Source: Allacma fusca (Eukaryota > Arthropoda > Collembola > Symphypleona > Sminthuridae). From it: a DNA stretch of 64,000 nt. Below are positions 28,757 to 40,735 of the stretch, piece by piece. The notes beneath the pieces are model-generated. The model was not told where the DNA came from. It did not search any database and worked only from the letters and a program-made list of their open reading frames with translations. Each line of letters begins with the position of its first letter. The first letter of the stretch is position 1. A program made the position numbers and the translations under genes. The DNA lies in the NCBI GenBank assembly GCA_947179485.1, contig OX359245.1, forward strand, positions 33,157,067-33,221,066. The letters run 5' to 3'.

Positions 28757-30202
28757 AATTAATACCTTTAAGAATATTTAATCAAAAATTAAATTACAAA
28801 CTGTTGCAGACATGTGTCAAAAATTCTAGACAATTTTACTTACTTCGTTCTTACGCTATATTCCAATTCATTAGCTATCCTCTTCCTTCAATTTACGGTA
28901 AATCACCTGAGTTCTACAATTCGGAAGAACAGCTTTTCAATAACATCATCTTTCAAGCCATTAGTGATCCAGTATAAAAATACGAAAGAATAATTGTCAT
29001 TAAAAATTACAGAAATAAAAAATAAAATCATAAAAAATTTAAGGAAATATTGCTGTTATTCACAAGTGACTGGATCATTTCAAAGTTTTTAATCCTATCA
29101 CCCTTAATTATCTTATATATGTAGTTGAAGTATTTATAGTTTAGTTTTTATAACATTGTGTGTACGCACACAATGTAGTCGTCATATTTTATAAACCTAT
29201 GGCTGATCGATTATTGGAATCTTAATCAAAGCTCATGGTTGGAAATTTGATAAAATATGCAAAATGTTCAAATATCGACTGAAAACATTTTCTTAGAATT
29301 TTTAATTTAATATTTTCTCACAAGTGTGTAAGCTTTTAAAAATAATTATTCTCCTTACGTGATTAGCAACAAAATTCGAAGAAGTTAGGATACAAAAACA
29401 CAGCCAGAGCAAACTCAACTGCTTCTCTTTCAGCAACCAGCAGCAGACTCTAATGTTTATCTTGTTTGGGCTTTCCTCAGAACAAATACGATAAAGTTCA
29501 CATGTGAAACGTTTCACCCTTTTACTGTGACTTGGACGTACGGCTTAAATTCTCTTGTGTGGCAAATGCTGGGATGTAAATGTACAAGGTTCTTATACAC
29601 TTATGTACATAAGCACATCAGTACTTTTTACACAAGCATGAAGTTTGCTCGAGCAAAAGCCGCTATAAGCGTAGATAATTTTTTACGCTATCAATTAGCT
29701 TTGCCATACATACTTACAACTTACTCGCAAATCGTTTTCCTGCCCAATTCTAACGTTTACCAGAAACAAGCAAAATTCCCAATACTGAATACAACCAAAA
29801 ACAGTTATTAATAGCTTTGAGGAGGGCGTTGCCTCAAGAGGAATGAAATAATAAATTATAAAATCCTTTGCTCAAGAAAATATCCTCAAGAAGCCTAAAG
29901 TTTCGTACGGACTGTATAGGTTTAAGAGCATCGGTCTACTGGAAAAATCTTCAGTATTTCTTTTAGCTCCAAGTATTTATTTTTTAAGGGAATTTCATTC
30001 CAAATTTTGGTTAGAAGCCAGTCGTATAAGAAAAGAGTACGCACCATTTCAAATCAAAGGTATTATACTGTGATTCTTAAAAAAGTTAATTAATTAATTT
30101 AAATGTCATGTAAAGTAATTATCATTTTGTTTTTTAATTATATTTCAATTGTCAATTAATTGCTTACAGGATTTAACGTGTCAACCAATTTGTGATTCAT
30201 AG

Positions 30203-30496
30203 ATGGCAGAAACAGCAGGGTGTGCTCACCTCAGCCAACTCCTAAGCGATTGCGCATCAATGGTTTCGAGTACACGTGAGTTGTACGACGCCGCAATGCA
30301 GATTCTGTCAGAACTCAGCGCTTTAATGGTGTCAACAGTGGGGATTGTGATGGTCATTTCTCTCCTGCCAGCCATATTGAGGCAAATTGCTCTGTGGATT
30401 GCACGAGTGAGATTAGAATATCGCAATATGACCCAGTCTCTGACGCTGGCGTTGGATGACCTGGAGAACCATGTTGGTGTCATGAGTGGGGCTTAA
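30203..30496 (+). CDS. Small membrane protein, unrecognised (copy A)
   Basis: A 97-codon uninterrupted frame beginning MAETAGCAHLSQLL. It has one strongly hydrophobic segment at about residues 41-67 (STVGIVMVISLLPAILRQIAL core) and an amphipathic acidic C-terminal helix. The duplicate at 39573 keeps frame and length with no indels. The two differ by eight residues and only a few silent changes, so the difference pattern does not show strong purifying selection. The start is the first ATG, preceded by CATAG, which could also be a splice acceptor. Composition is more balanced than the surrounding AT-rich DNA. No family recognised. Confidence 0.5.
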   Translation: MAETAGCAHLSQLLSDCASMVSSTRELYDAAMQILSELSALMVSTVGIVMVISLLPAILRQIALWIARVRLEYRNMTQSLTLALDDLENHVGVMSGA

Positions 30497-31167
30497 TGAT
30501 TCAATCCAATTCACTTTTTCTCGATTGGACTAGAGTCATTTACGAAAAGATGATATTACATGGTATGTAATATTAGATGTGATTCCAAATTTCAATAAAT
30601 AATGTCAAGTAAATATAAATCCAAAAATTAATTTGTATTCCGAAGAGACGGGATTTAACGAATGATTGTTTGGTACATAGTATGCAAATACAAATTATTT
30701 AACTCTGTAAAAAATCCTTGTTTACATGGCAGTTTAATGAATGTGCATTTGCGTTAGAAGGAATTAATGGCATGGTGTTCATCCTTTAGCCGTAAAAGGT
30801 GCATAGAAAATAAGCCCAAATATAAGAGTATATTATTACCTTACTGGTCACAGATTCATTTATTGAGGTTGTCAATTGTGACTACAGTAGTCATACTGGT
30901 CATTTGAAAATTGACCAAATTACCTATATCAGTTTGAGGACGTTTACAGACATATATTACATATTCAAACTACACACACGGTATATTAATAATTAGTAAT
31001 AATTATCCAATATTAAAATTTCGGATCATGTATGTATATTTGTTTAATTCAAAATCAGACTGACAATTATCAAGACTGCATTGTGGATTAAAATTTCCGG
31101 TAACCAGTACCAGTACTAGATCATATTTTTTTTTTTTTGAATTTGGCGGCATTTAGTCCGTTTGTGT

Positions 31168-34060
31168 CTATATATCTCCCCTCTTTGTCTCCCATTGGTT
31201 CCTTGATGTCCCTCCGTATTGTACGAGTAACTCGTCCGGGTGTATTCTTTTCAGCAACTGTGGTTTCCATTTCTCTTCATTGCTGTCGTACACTTCAATA
31301 GTTAAATAGGGCGAGACTATCAAAGGCTTGAAAACGTTAACTACGTGTAACGCCAATCTCGGGCCTGTATTAATTACCATGAAAAATAATTGACATTTTT
31401 GGAGGGATAAGAAAACAATAACACGAAATTTTTTCAAAATATTCGCACAAGTTACGATCAATTATTATTAATATTTTTCAAAAATCTAAAGTGTAAAATA
31501 TTACAGTTAACTAGAATGAGGGCAGCACCCAAACCAGGAAAGTACTTCAAATAATCCATGGCGAGTTGTTTTAGAAACTTGAAGCCTAAATTTCAAAGCT
31601 TATAGGACTTTCAACATTTAAAGAAATTATTCTTTAGGAAAAAATTAAAGAGCTCAGAATATGTTTTACAAATAATGGAGGAAACTTGACGGAAAGAGAC
31701 ATTCTTCCAGTCCAAGACTAAAGTGTTTCCTTTAATGGTTTCCTCCGTTATAACGTCGCTGCCCTGATTCTCGAAAACTTCCTTGTTCCATTTTATATTG
31801 GCTTCCTCCGCATCCAGAATAGTTTGCTTAACCCGGATGTATGCGTCTTCCATGCCGAATTGGTCCAGAAGTTTTTGCAAGTCAATGTAGGGATTCACAA
31901 AGTAAACTAAAATTTTAAAATGAATGAAAAACGTTAGTGGTTCTTGTTATTTTTCGTGTAAATTGGCTTTGTTGCCTTATGCGGTCTATAAAAGATATAA
32001 AATTCATGATAGGAGGGATTTGTAATAGCATTTTTGTTAACATTAGAACTTGCAATTTTAATCCTGAGCACAAAAATAAGAGAACTTACCCGGTTCCCCA
32101 GTTCTGGTGCGACGCTTAATAAGGGAGAACGTTTCGTGTAACTCCGGATGAACTTTTATGTCCCGTAAACCCTTGGCATTGTCTTCCTCGCGCCATTTTA
32201 GAGCCTGTAATATACATTTATGCAAATACATATATATGCATGCTAACGCTGTAATACACTTGGGACGTCAGTCGCGATATATGGCGAAACGATATTTTCG
32301 TAAATACCACCAAATTAGACGGTGATATTTCAGGCGAAAATTAAGTCGAGAATATCGTTATATGGCAGAACGAGCTTGGTTGGTAGAAGTTTTATAGTGT
32401 AATTTTACGGATTGAACTGGGATTGGGATATTACACACAACACTCTGAAAATCCTGGTTCGGCCAGGACAGTGGAAGTACTCTCATTTCCTTACATTTAT
32501 CACACCTTATGCTTTTCATAGATCCTCCTGTCAAGATTTTTTGTTTGATGGGTCCAAAGGAACTCAAACACCATCTTGCTGTGCCCAAAATTGCAGCCTG
32601 ATGATCTAAAAATGTGAGGCAAAATTAAATACATAATTTTTATTTTTATTGCAGCTTTTTAAAATAATTCATGTACTGTCACCTCCAATCCAACTATATA
32701 AAACGTTGGGGGCAACACACACAAGTTGCGAATGCGTCAATAGGAGGCATTACCTCCAATCTTTTCACGATTGCCTAAAAATAATTGCAGTCCTTTTTGA
32801 TAAAAAAATGGGTCTCGGGAACTATAATTTCAGACGCAAAGTGCGTTAATAGATTCAAACTGTAAATACATTTTTTTCCTCATTTGTTTATTTTTCAAAT
32901 GCTGTTGTTGCCGAAAAGAAACAAAACATATTTTGCAATAAATTTTGCTTATATTAGCTGGTTGGGATTTGATGGCTCGAGCGCGCTGAGCTATTCTCAG
33001 CTCTAATCACTGAGCCACGCCTAATATTTACGCTTTCGCAACTTATGAGTGTTGCCCCAACTCCTCAATATAGTTGGAATGGAGGTGACAGTACTTTGCC
33101 TCACATTTTTTGATCCTCTACCCGTAATTTTTGATTTCGTAAAAGGACATCAGGTAGTTACAAACAGAGCGTCCTAAAATATATTTTTGAAATTCAGGCT
33201 GTCCATAACAAATGGCAATGCTAAAAAAATTCTCTATTGAAACTCTCTTGTAACTGAATTTCCCCAGCCATGTTCACAATCAGTGTTCTTACTTGTCGTA
33301 CCCATTCTCTTCAGATTAGAGGCCTGTTAGGTAGCTCAATTGAAAAGCCATAAAATCTCCCATCAAATATAGACAGTTATATGTGATAGGTAAAGGTTCA
33401 GCTTGGAACGAGACTTTGTTAAGTTTGCAATTAAAAAATCCTGAACACAACCCAGACTTTGCTCCATATTTTTGACGGCCATGACCTGATTTCTCATAAT
33501 AATCCATAGCGAGAGTACAAAATATTTTCCGAATACCCCGAAAGGAAAAAAACAGGCAAAGTTTCGAGTTCAGTTGAAACCATTAATTGCATTAAAATTA
33601 AAATCTTAGGTTTAATAAATTTTTACTGTAGTACAATCCATGAATATTGGAATACGCTGTTTCAGATTCACTTACTCTTCTTAGCATCCGCTCAGCTTTG
33701 TCAGGATCCATCCCACGAGCTACGAAAAATGAGGCAAATAAATTGAGACGTAGAATTTATTATAATCACACTTAACCTTATCGAAGTAGCACAAAAAATT
33801 AAAACTCCAAAGACTTGCCTTTGAGCCAGCGTAGTAAATATAGATCATCCATGATCATCCCATCCTCCAACTGTAGGTCCAGAATTTTAGTTCGAAGCTA
33901 TTAAGGAATAACAAAACACCACGCTGTAATTCACTTAGTGTATAGTTGCGAAATAAAGAAAATTAATGTTTTTAAGTCAACATTTGGGAGTAATTATTTT
34001 GGGATAAATAGTTACATTTGCAATGGCTATCTCAGCCGCGGTCCTCGCTCGTCCATCCAT
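31168..34060 (-). CDS. SEC14-like CRAL-TRIO lipid-binding protein (copy A)
   Basis: Seven exons on the - strand: 34060-34016, 33897-33819, 33719-33676, 32204-32090, 31906-31670, 31585-31505 and 31364-31168 (TAG). They give 265 residues. The N-terminal part reads LYLLRWLKARGMDPDKAERMLRR followed by a KWREE helix, the CRAL-TRIO N-terminal three-helix bundle. The middle VLDWKNVS, LKYFPGLGAALILVNCPR and the terminal RIHPDELLVQYGG match the CRAL-TRIO lipid-binding fold (SEC14 signatures NxP and LPxxYGG-like). Such proteins carry phosphatidylinositol, tocopherol or other hydrophobic ligands; the ligand here is unknown. There is no C-terminal GOLD domain, unlike vertebrate SEC14L2. Intron 2 has a GC donor (CAAAG|GCAAGT) where the other copies have GT. 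Intron 3 hosts an inverted-repeat element. All exon lengths equal those of paralogue C. Confidence 0.85.
32608..33111. mobile_element. Inverted-repeat element in intron 3 of SEC14-like copy A
   Basis: Left arm 32608-32742 and right arm 33024-33111 are inverted copies (AAATGTGAGGCAAA, GTACTGTCACCTCCA, AACTATAT, GGGGCAACAC, AAGTTGCGAA). The left arm has an extra insertion of about 50 bp. TGATC occurs at both edges and may be the target duplication. The tRNA-like sequence lies just inside the right arm. Copy B retains only the right half. Confidence 0.65.
32964..33021 (-). repeat. tRNA-derived (SINE-like) sequence, copy A
   Basis: On the - strand GGCGTGGCTCAGTGATTAGA resembles a tRNA A box and GCTCGAGCCATCAAATCCC resembles a B box, spaced as in a tRNA. 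The acceptor stem does not pair, so it is a tRNA-derived repeat rather than a working tRNA gene. Confidence 0.5.
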
Positions 34061-34422
34061 GCTCAAATAATATCTGTAGTGCAAAATGAGGAAATTCCTG
34101 ATTCTGCTTTGAGATCAAATGAGGGATTTTTACAAACAATACAGCTAAAAAAAAGCTTACGCAAGCTCAGCAATCCCTTGTAGAACTTGCCAGGGAGCGT
34201 TCAATTATTATATCATCACTTACGAGACCCACTCTTTCACTAAACTCCAGTCCTCCAAACAATTGCCATCAAATATACAGATAGGATTATCAAATGATTT
34301 GACACTACACCCACTATGAATCATGTCAGTTGAACTGGACTATGGACTAGATTGGATCTTTCCCAACACTAGCTACCTTTTTCAAAATTCTATATTACTC
34401 CAGTTACGTACTTTATCAGGAA

Positions 34423-35401
34423 TATAGCTCCTCACGGGTTGAGTAGTTAACCATGCCGTATACTCGTATGTACTTGGAACCGTACTCGAATTGTCGACCC
34501 AAATTCCACCTTGACCCGGGACTGTCTCTTCAAGTACGAGTAAAAAATCGTGTACTCGGAGGAGAGTATTATATTTCTTAATTTTTTACCGAACTTGGAC
34601 CGTACTTACGAGTATGAAACGCTTATACCGACCGACCCGTACTTGAACTCGTACTCGAACCGTACTCCAGTATCAATAAGTACACCGAAAAATGACGTTT
34701 TGTAAACGTTATTTTTTGTTAAAGAGAGATTGACGTAGAAAACACGTAGTGAATTCAATTAACAAGGAATTTGTAACTTCAACTTACGAACACTGTTTGC
34801 AATGAAAATTCTCTCCAACGAAGTTAAAATGCTGATGAACTATAGATCAAGATTTGATACTGCCAAGCACATCGACTGGATTCTCTTCAGTCAGCTCAAT
34901 CTCATCCTCAACCTCCATTAATTCATCACTATTCTCCGGTTACATTATATTTTACGGCGATAGGTAATTATTTAATAACTAAACTACAGTAGTACTCCAT
35001 TCGGAGCTGTAAAAATAACTTAATCAAGTGTTGACTCAGTCATTCCGCTGTAGATGCAACACGTTTCATGATATTCGGAGTCATTTTGAATTTAACCACT
35101 TTTCCTTTTTCGCTTCGGAATAACAACTTTTTTTATAATCAAAGATACTTGGATGTGGGCTTTGTACTGGAGGAAATTACTCGAGTATCGCGTATAAATC
35201 CAAGTACGGGGGTTCAAGTACTTTTGAATTTATGTCCCGAACTCGTACTCGTGCTTTGGTTTAAGTACTTTGAAAGTACTCGTACTCGCTCTGATACTCG
35301 TTAGCAATATACTAAAGTTCGAGTACGAAAACGGATACTCGACCCGTACTCGTACTAGAACTTGAAACTCGAGTATCTACTCGTACTCGTGAGGAGCTAT
35401 A
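34423..35401. mobile_element. Non-autonomous hAT-like transposon with GTACTCG repeats
   Basis: Inverted ends TATAGCTCCTCACG...CGTGAGGAGCTATA are flanked by ATCAGGAA (34415-34422) and ATAAGGAA (35402-35409), an 8-bp target duplication with one mismatch. Copy B of the segmental duplication has the uninterrupted site at about 43815-43830 (TTTATCAGGAACAC). Both subterminal regions are dense in GTACTCG and its complement. It is 979 bp with no transposase ORF. Confidence 0.85.
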
Positions 35402-37024
35402 ATAAGGAACACTCATTGAATCTCACAGATATATCCATGTAAGTCTTTCATGCTTATTTTATGGTCATAGGAATGTTCGTTAGGATATGAGAGTCACGAG
35501 AATAGGTCAGGGAGGAATTATTGAGTCAGTATGATTGTGAGCTGAACCATGACACAATAAATACTACTGCTTATATTACGCACTTATCAACAGCGGTACT
35601 TGCAACGTGTATCTTTAGTTTTCATACCCACTCATATACTTAATTACACTTATTGTGATAAACCCATCCTAGGCCGTACCATTTGAATTAGCCAAGCTTA
35701 CTACGATTAAAGTACCATCAATATTTGCTTTATGTATATTTTGAAACATGATAATTTCGCATTTGGATTACGTATGATCTGTAGTTGCAATGACCGTGCT
35801 CATGGACTCTCTGAAAAGGTGCATCCAGATAGTGATAATCAACTTGAAGAGCTTTTTAGTCACCATGTAGGACAAATACACACTTTTGCATCAATTTTCA
35901 TATAAGCTATTACGAAATTTTCATATTTTGTAGTCAATGTCACTTTAAATTTGCCCCACTGCTTTTTTAAATGGGTTGGTACCGAAATTAAATATATTTT
36001 CACCCCATTTACGTAACACTCAACAGAAGTACTTGAAATCATTTACCTATAAATATGCTATTTTTTAAATGAGGTCTCTGAAATTTTTGTGATCAACATA
36101 TCTTGAATAATTACCATATATAAGGTATACAGCTCATACTTTTTGTTCACAAATATTTAATGTAATTGTTTCTGAAATAATTTTGAAAAATGCTATAGAA
36201 TAATGGTATACACGTACTTCAACTGGTCAACTGAGTATATTTTATTAATTAGATTTTTTTTATGTCTTGTCATAAGCCCAATCTACATTAATTGTTTTAG
36301 GGAAGCCTTATTCGTTTAGTAAATGATCGATGATTATTCATGGGACCAGTGTCCGTAGCACATCACGACAAATCTGAGCTACGCATGCGCTTCCGAATTT
36401 CTGGCCACTTGCTTTAAAATTCAGGTCAAAGGGCCGTAATGCAATTCCCAGGGGTATCCTAACCGATCATTTGCTTATAAGAGGAATGCAAATTTTTCAA
36501 CGCCAGAAATTCCATAACCTAAGGCTTTACTTACAATAACTTTCAATACTCCAATACTATTATCTACACCATACGTATATGGAATGGAGATACGTGTATC
36601 TGGAAACGGAGACGCTTTCATTGCTCAAAGAGGTGATGGAACTGGACTGGGGATTGTGACTGCAAGAAGAATTATGGGAAATCAATAACAATTATGAAAC
36701 ACAACCCACTGAAGGATGAGATTGAAATTTTCAGGATTAATTTAACTAAAAATTATCAGTTAACATTATTATCATCGTTAATTATTATTATTGATAATTT
36801 CGTCAAAAAAACGATGAGATCAAGGAAGAGAATTTCTTAAATAATACACGCTATAATACATACGTATCTCCAATAAATTGCGTACATATTGCTTCTTCCT
36901 GTATCGGCAGAAGAATGTATTTCCATAAAAATAATTGTGAACATTAATAAAAGCTTGTTTAGTTAATCTCTGTGCTTCTAAACCTTTCCAGTAATTAAAT
37001 GTATTCAAACGTTAGTTATTTTAG

Positions 37025-37154
37025 GAAATCAAATTGCATAGTCAATCCTACTGACGTCATACTATCTCAAGACTGTTTTGCTCTTCCTGGTTGGCCCTCC
37101 ATCTCTTGTGGGACGTCGGATTGGTTGACTGCCCCTTCAGTACTAGACGGTTGA
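37025..37154 (+). pseudogene. Copy B counterpart of the candidate cysteine peptide exon
   Basis: Identical in sequence to exon 2 of the copy A candidate, with the same TTTTAG acceptor. The matching exon 1 near 35755-35818 has lost the start of the signal peptide: the frame contains TGA, and only a later ATG (MTVLMDSLK) is available. If the gene model is right, this copy is damaged or has another first exon. Confidence 0.25.
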
Positions 37155-37492
37155 GAAAAGGTTGCTTCAACGGTATCAATATCCCCAAAAGCAGCAATCA
37201 TGAGTAAGTTCCAAGAGTGTGTCAGTCTAGTCAGCCAGTTTAGGTAAGATTCCTTCCAGTATGAAAGGGAAAATAGACCAGGGATTCTATCCATCTTAAG
37301 GAAATGCAATTAATAGCAGCGTGCATTTTTAATCGATATATTTTAATTACGAACAGATGTAAACATGCATCAGAAAGGCTAGAAAATTTTTCTTACTTCG
37401 TTCCTGCGCTTTACTCCAATTCATTAGGTATCCTTTCTTCAACTTACGGTAAATCAACCGAGTTCTAGAATTCGGAAGAATAGCTTTTCAAT

Positions 37493-38326
37493 CAAGGATG
37501 GGAAATCGGAAAAATATGAGTTCTAATTCGAATTAAAATATTCAAGGCGAAGAATTCCGATATAAAATACCTATAGCAATACTGAAAAATGTGAATTCTA
37601 ATACGGATTTTAATATCCTCGAGTATTCGTTCATTATGAACTCCGGTTTGAATATTTATTTCAATACTAATATTAATAAAAAATAAAAATAAAATAAATA
37701 CTACTAGTATACTGAAAATACAAAAAAATTAATTACGGAAAAACTTCAACCTTAGAAACATGATATCATCAATGTTTTGGGAAGCTAGTTTCCCCCGCAG
37801 GTCATTAAGTATAATTTTAAGAGCTGAAAAAACACGTTCAACTGATATTTGAACTCCAACATTACTAATTTTGTTTCGGCCCATTTTTAGTTACCTATAA
37901 AATTTTTAGTATCAGTGATTTAAATTACTTGAGTAATTAACTTGTCGGACAAACAATAGTTTTGAGCACAACCGTTAAAAGCCTGACAAGTGCTAATAAT
38001 TCGACTCTATTTTACGTAGAATGCGGAAGCATGTTCATTTCGGATGAAGAAAACGTTCGCCAATGCTCTTTGATTAACTTTACGTTGTAAGTAAAAAATT
38101 GCCACAATTTTAAATTTATATTTAAGTAAATACACTTGATGAAATATACCATTGAAAACGATACTTTATTTTAATCGGAATTCAGTAAAAAATATTTGAA
38201 TACCAATTCCGATCCCAAAAATTTTTTTTGAATGCGATTTTGAATTAAAATACTTCCTGGGAATTATTTGGAACAATATGAAATAAAATTCTCAAATTTT
38301 TGAATATAATTCCGATTCCCATCCTT
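37493..38326. mobile_element. Non-autonomous hAT-like transposon in duplicate B
   Basis: Inverted ends CAAGGATGGGAA / TTCCCATCCTT are flanked by the 8-bp duplication TTTTCAAT (37485-37492 and 38327-38334). The empty site is preserved in copy A as GCTTTTCAATAACATC at about 28932-28947. Subterminal regions repeat GAATTCGGAATT-like words. It is 834 bp with no ORF. Confidence 0.9.
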
Positions 38327-39572
38327 TTTTCAATAACATCATCTTTCAAGCCATTAGTGATCCAGTATAAAAATATGATCAGGTTATTAGAAAAAAACGG
38401 TAAACATTTATGGAAATATTACTGTTATTCACAAGTGACTGGATCATTTCAAAGTTTTTAATCCTAACACCCTTAATTTCTTAAACAGTTGAAATATTTA
38501 TAGATCAGCTTTTTATCCAATTGTGTGTACGTACACAATGTAGCCGTCATATTTTATAAACCTGTGGCTGAACAATTACTGGAATCTTAATCAGAGCTCA
38601 TGGTTTGAAATTTGATAAAATATGCAAAATGTGCAAATATCGACTGAAAACATTTTCTTATAATTTTTAATTTAATATTTTCTCACAAATATGTAAGCTT
38701 TAAATAATAATTACTGTATTCTCCTTACGTGATTAGCAACAAAATTGGAAGAAGTTAGGATACAAAAATATAGCCAGAGCAAACGAGCTGCTTGTCTTTC
38801 AGCAACCAGAAGCAGACACTAATGTTTGTCTTGTTTGGGCTTTCCTCCCAACAAATACGATAAAGTTCACATGTGAAACGCTTCACCCTTCTACTGTACT
38901 GTGACTCGGACGTACAGCTTCAAGTATCTTGTGTGGCAAATGCTGGAATGTAAATATACAAGGCTCTTATACATGTATATACATAGCACATCAGTACTTT
39001 TTACAAAAGCATGAAGTTTGCTCGAGCAAAAGCCACAAAGCGCAGATAATTTTATTGCTTAGTTTTGCAACACATACGCTTGCTCGCAAATCGTTTTCCT
39101 GCCCAATTCTAACGTTTACCAGAAACAAGCAAAATTCCAAATACTTACTGAATACAGAATACAGCCACCAACAGTTATTAATAGCTTTGCGGAGGGTGTT
39201 GCCTCAAGAGGCATGAAATAATAAATGATAAAATCCTTCGCTCAAGAAAATATTCTCAAGAAGCCTTAAGTTTCGTACGGACTGCACGGGATTAAGAGCG
39301 TCGGTCTAACAGAAAATTCTTCAGTATTTTGGTTTAGCTCCAATCATTTATTTTTTAAGGGAATTTCATTCCAAATTTTGGTTAGAAGCCAGTCGTATAC
39401 GAAAAGAGTACGCATCATTTCAAATCAAAAGTATTATACTGTGATTCTTAAAAAAAAATAATTAATTTAAATGTGATGTAAAGTAATTATCATTTTGTTT
39501 TTTAATTATATTTCTATTGTCAATTAATTGCTTCAAGAAAATTTAACGTGTCAACCAAATTGTGATCCATAG

Positions 39573-39866
39573 ATGGCAGAAACACCAGGGTGCGCTTACC
39601 TCAGTCAACTCCTAAGCGATTGCGCATCAATGGTTTCGAGTGCACGTGAGTTGTACGACGCCGCAATGCAGATTCGGTCAGAACTTAACACTTTAATGGT
39701 GTCAACAGTGGGGATTGTGATGGTCATTTCTCTCCTGCCAGCCATATTGAGGCAAATTGCTCTGTGGATTGCACAGGTGAGATTAGAATATCACAATATG
39801 ACCCAGTCTCTGACGCTGGCGTTGGATGACCTGGAGAATCATGTTGGTGTCATGAGTGGGGCTTAA
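39573..39866 (+). CDS. Small membrane protein, unrecognised (copy B)
   Basis: Duplicate of the frame at 30203, of equal length (97 codons) with no indel. Eight residues differ (for example A5P, H9Y and two Arg changes after the hydrophobic segment). The hydrophobic segment itself is unchanged. The + strand neighbour relation to the SEC14-like gene on the opposite strand is the same as in copy A. Confidence 0.5.
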   Translation: MAETPGCAYLSQLLSDCASMVSSARELYDAAMQIRSELNTLMVSTVGIVMVISLLPAILRQIALWIAQVRLEYHNMTQSLTLALDDLENHVGVMSGA

Positions 39867-40735
39867 TCCTTCAATCCAATTCAATTGTTTCGGTTGGGCT
39901 AGAGCCAGTTACCAAAAAGATGATATTACATGGTATTTGATGTTAGATTCGATTCTAAATTTCAATAAAAATATTGTCCAATAAATATAAATCCAAAAAT
40001 TAATTTATATTCCAAAAAGACGGGATTTAACGAATGATTTTTTGGTACATAATATGCAAATACAAATTATTTCACTCTGTAAAAAATCCTTGTTTACATT
40101 GCAGTTTAATGAATGTACAATTGCGTTAGAGGGACTTAATCGCATTGTGTTCATCCTTTAGCTGTAAAAGGTGCATGGAAAATAAACCCAAATATAATAG
40201 CCTAATATTACATTACTGGTCAGATTCATTTATTGAGGTTGTTAATTGTTACTAGTACGTACATAATGGTCATTTAAAAATTCCCTGAACAAAATCCATA
40301 TTAGTACACACGGCATGTTAATAATTATCTAATATTAAAATTCCGGATCATCTATGTATAATTAAAAATCAGACTCATAATCATCAAAACAGTATTGTGA
40401 CTTAAATTGTTTGAGGTTCAAGTTCAATTTTTGGTAATAAAATTTTAAATAAAATTATATTACACCCCTGAGAAATTCCTGAGAAATATTTGTAATCCCC
40501 TGAGCTTGATCTCTATTAATTTACACCTGTTTATGACATACGTACTAGATTTTAATCCTAAATTTATAAGCAAACATTTTGCAATTTTTTTTTACTGCTA
40601 ACATAATAAATGTTGGGTATCCTTTTAAATCGAATCTGACGCTATGTCTAATAATTTTTAGTTTCCGGTAACCAGTACTAAATCATCTATTTCTTTTTTT
40701 GCATTTGGCGGCATTTAGTCCGGCATTCTTGGTGT

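Larger units (their letters stand above)
27660..35714. repeat. Tandem segmental duplication, copy A
   Basis: Aligns collinearly with 35715-44130 across coding and noncoding DNA. The shared left part starts near CAATCAATATTTGC (27669) against CCATCAATATTTGC (35718). The shared right part ends near TTACTACGATTAAA (about 35700) against TTACTACGCTTAAA (44121). Copy A alone carries the element 34423-35401. Exons are almost identical between copies while introns and spacers carry many substitutions and indels. Confidence 0.9.
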
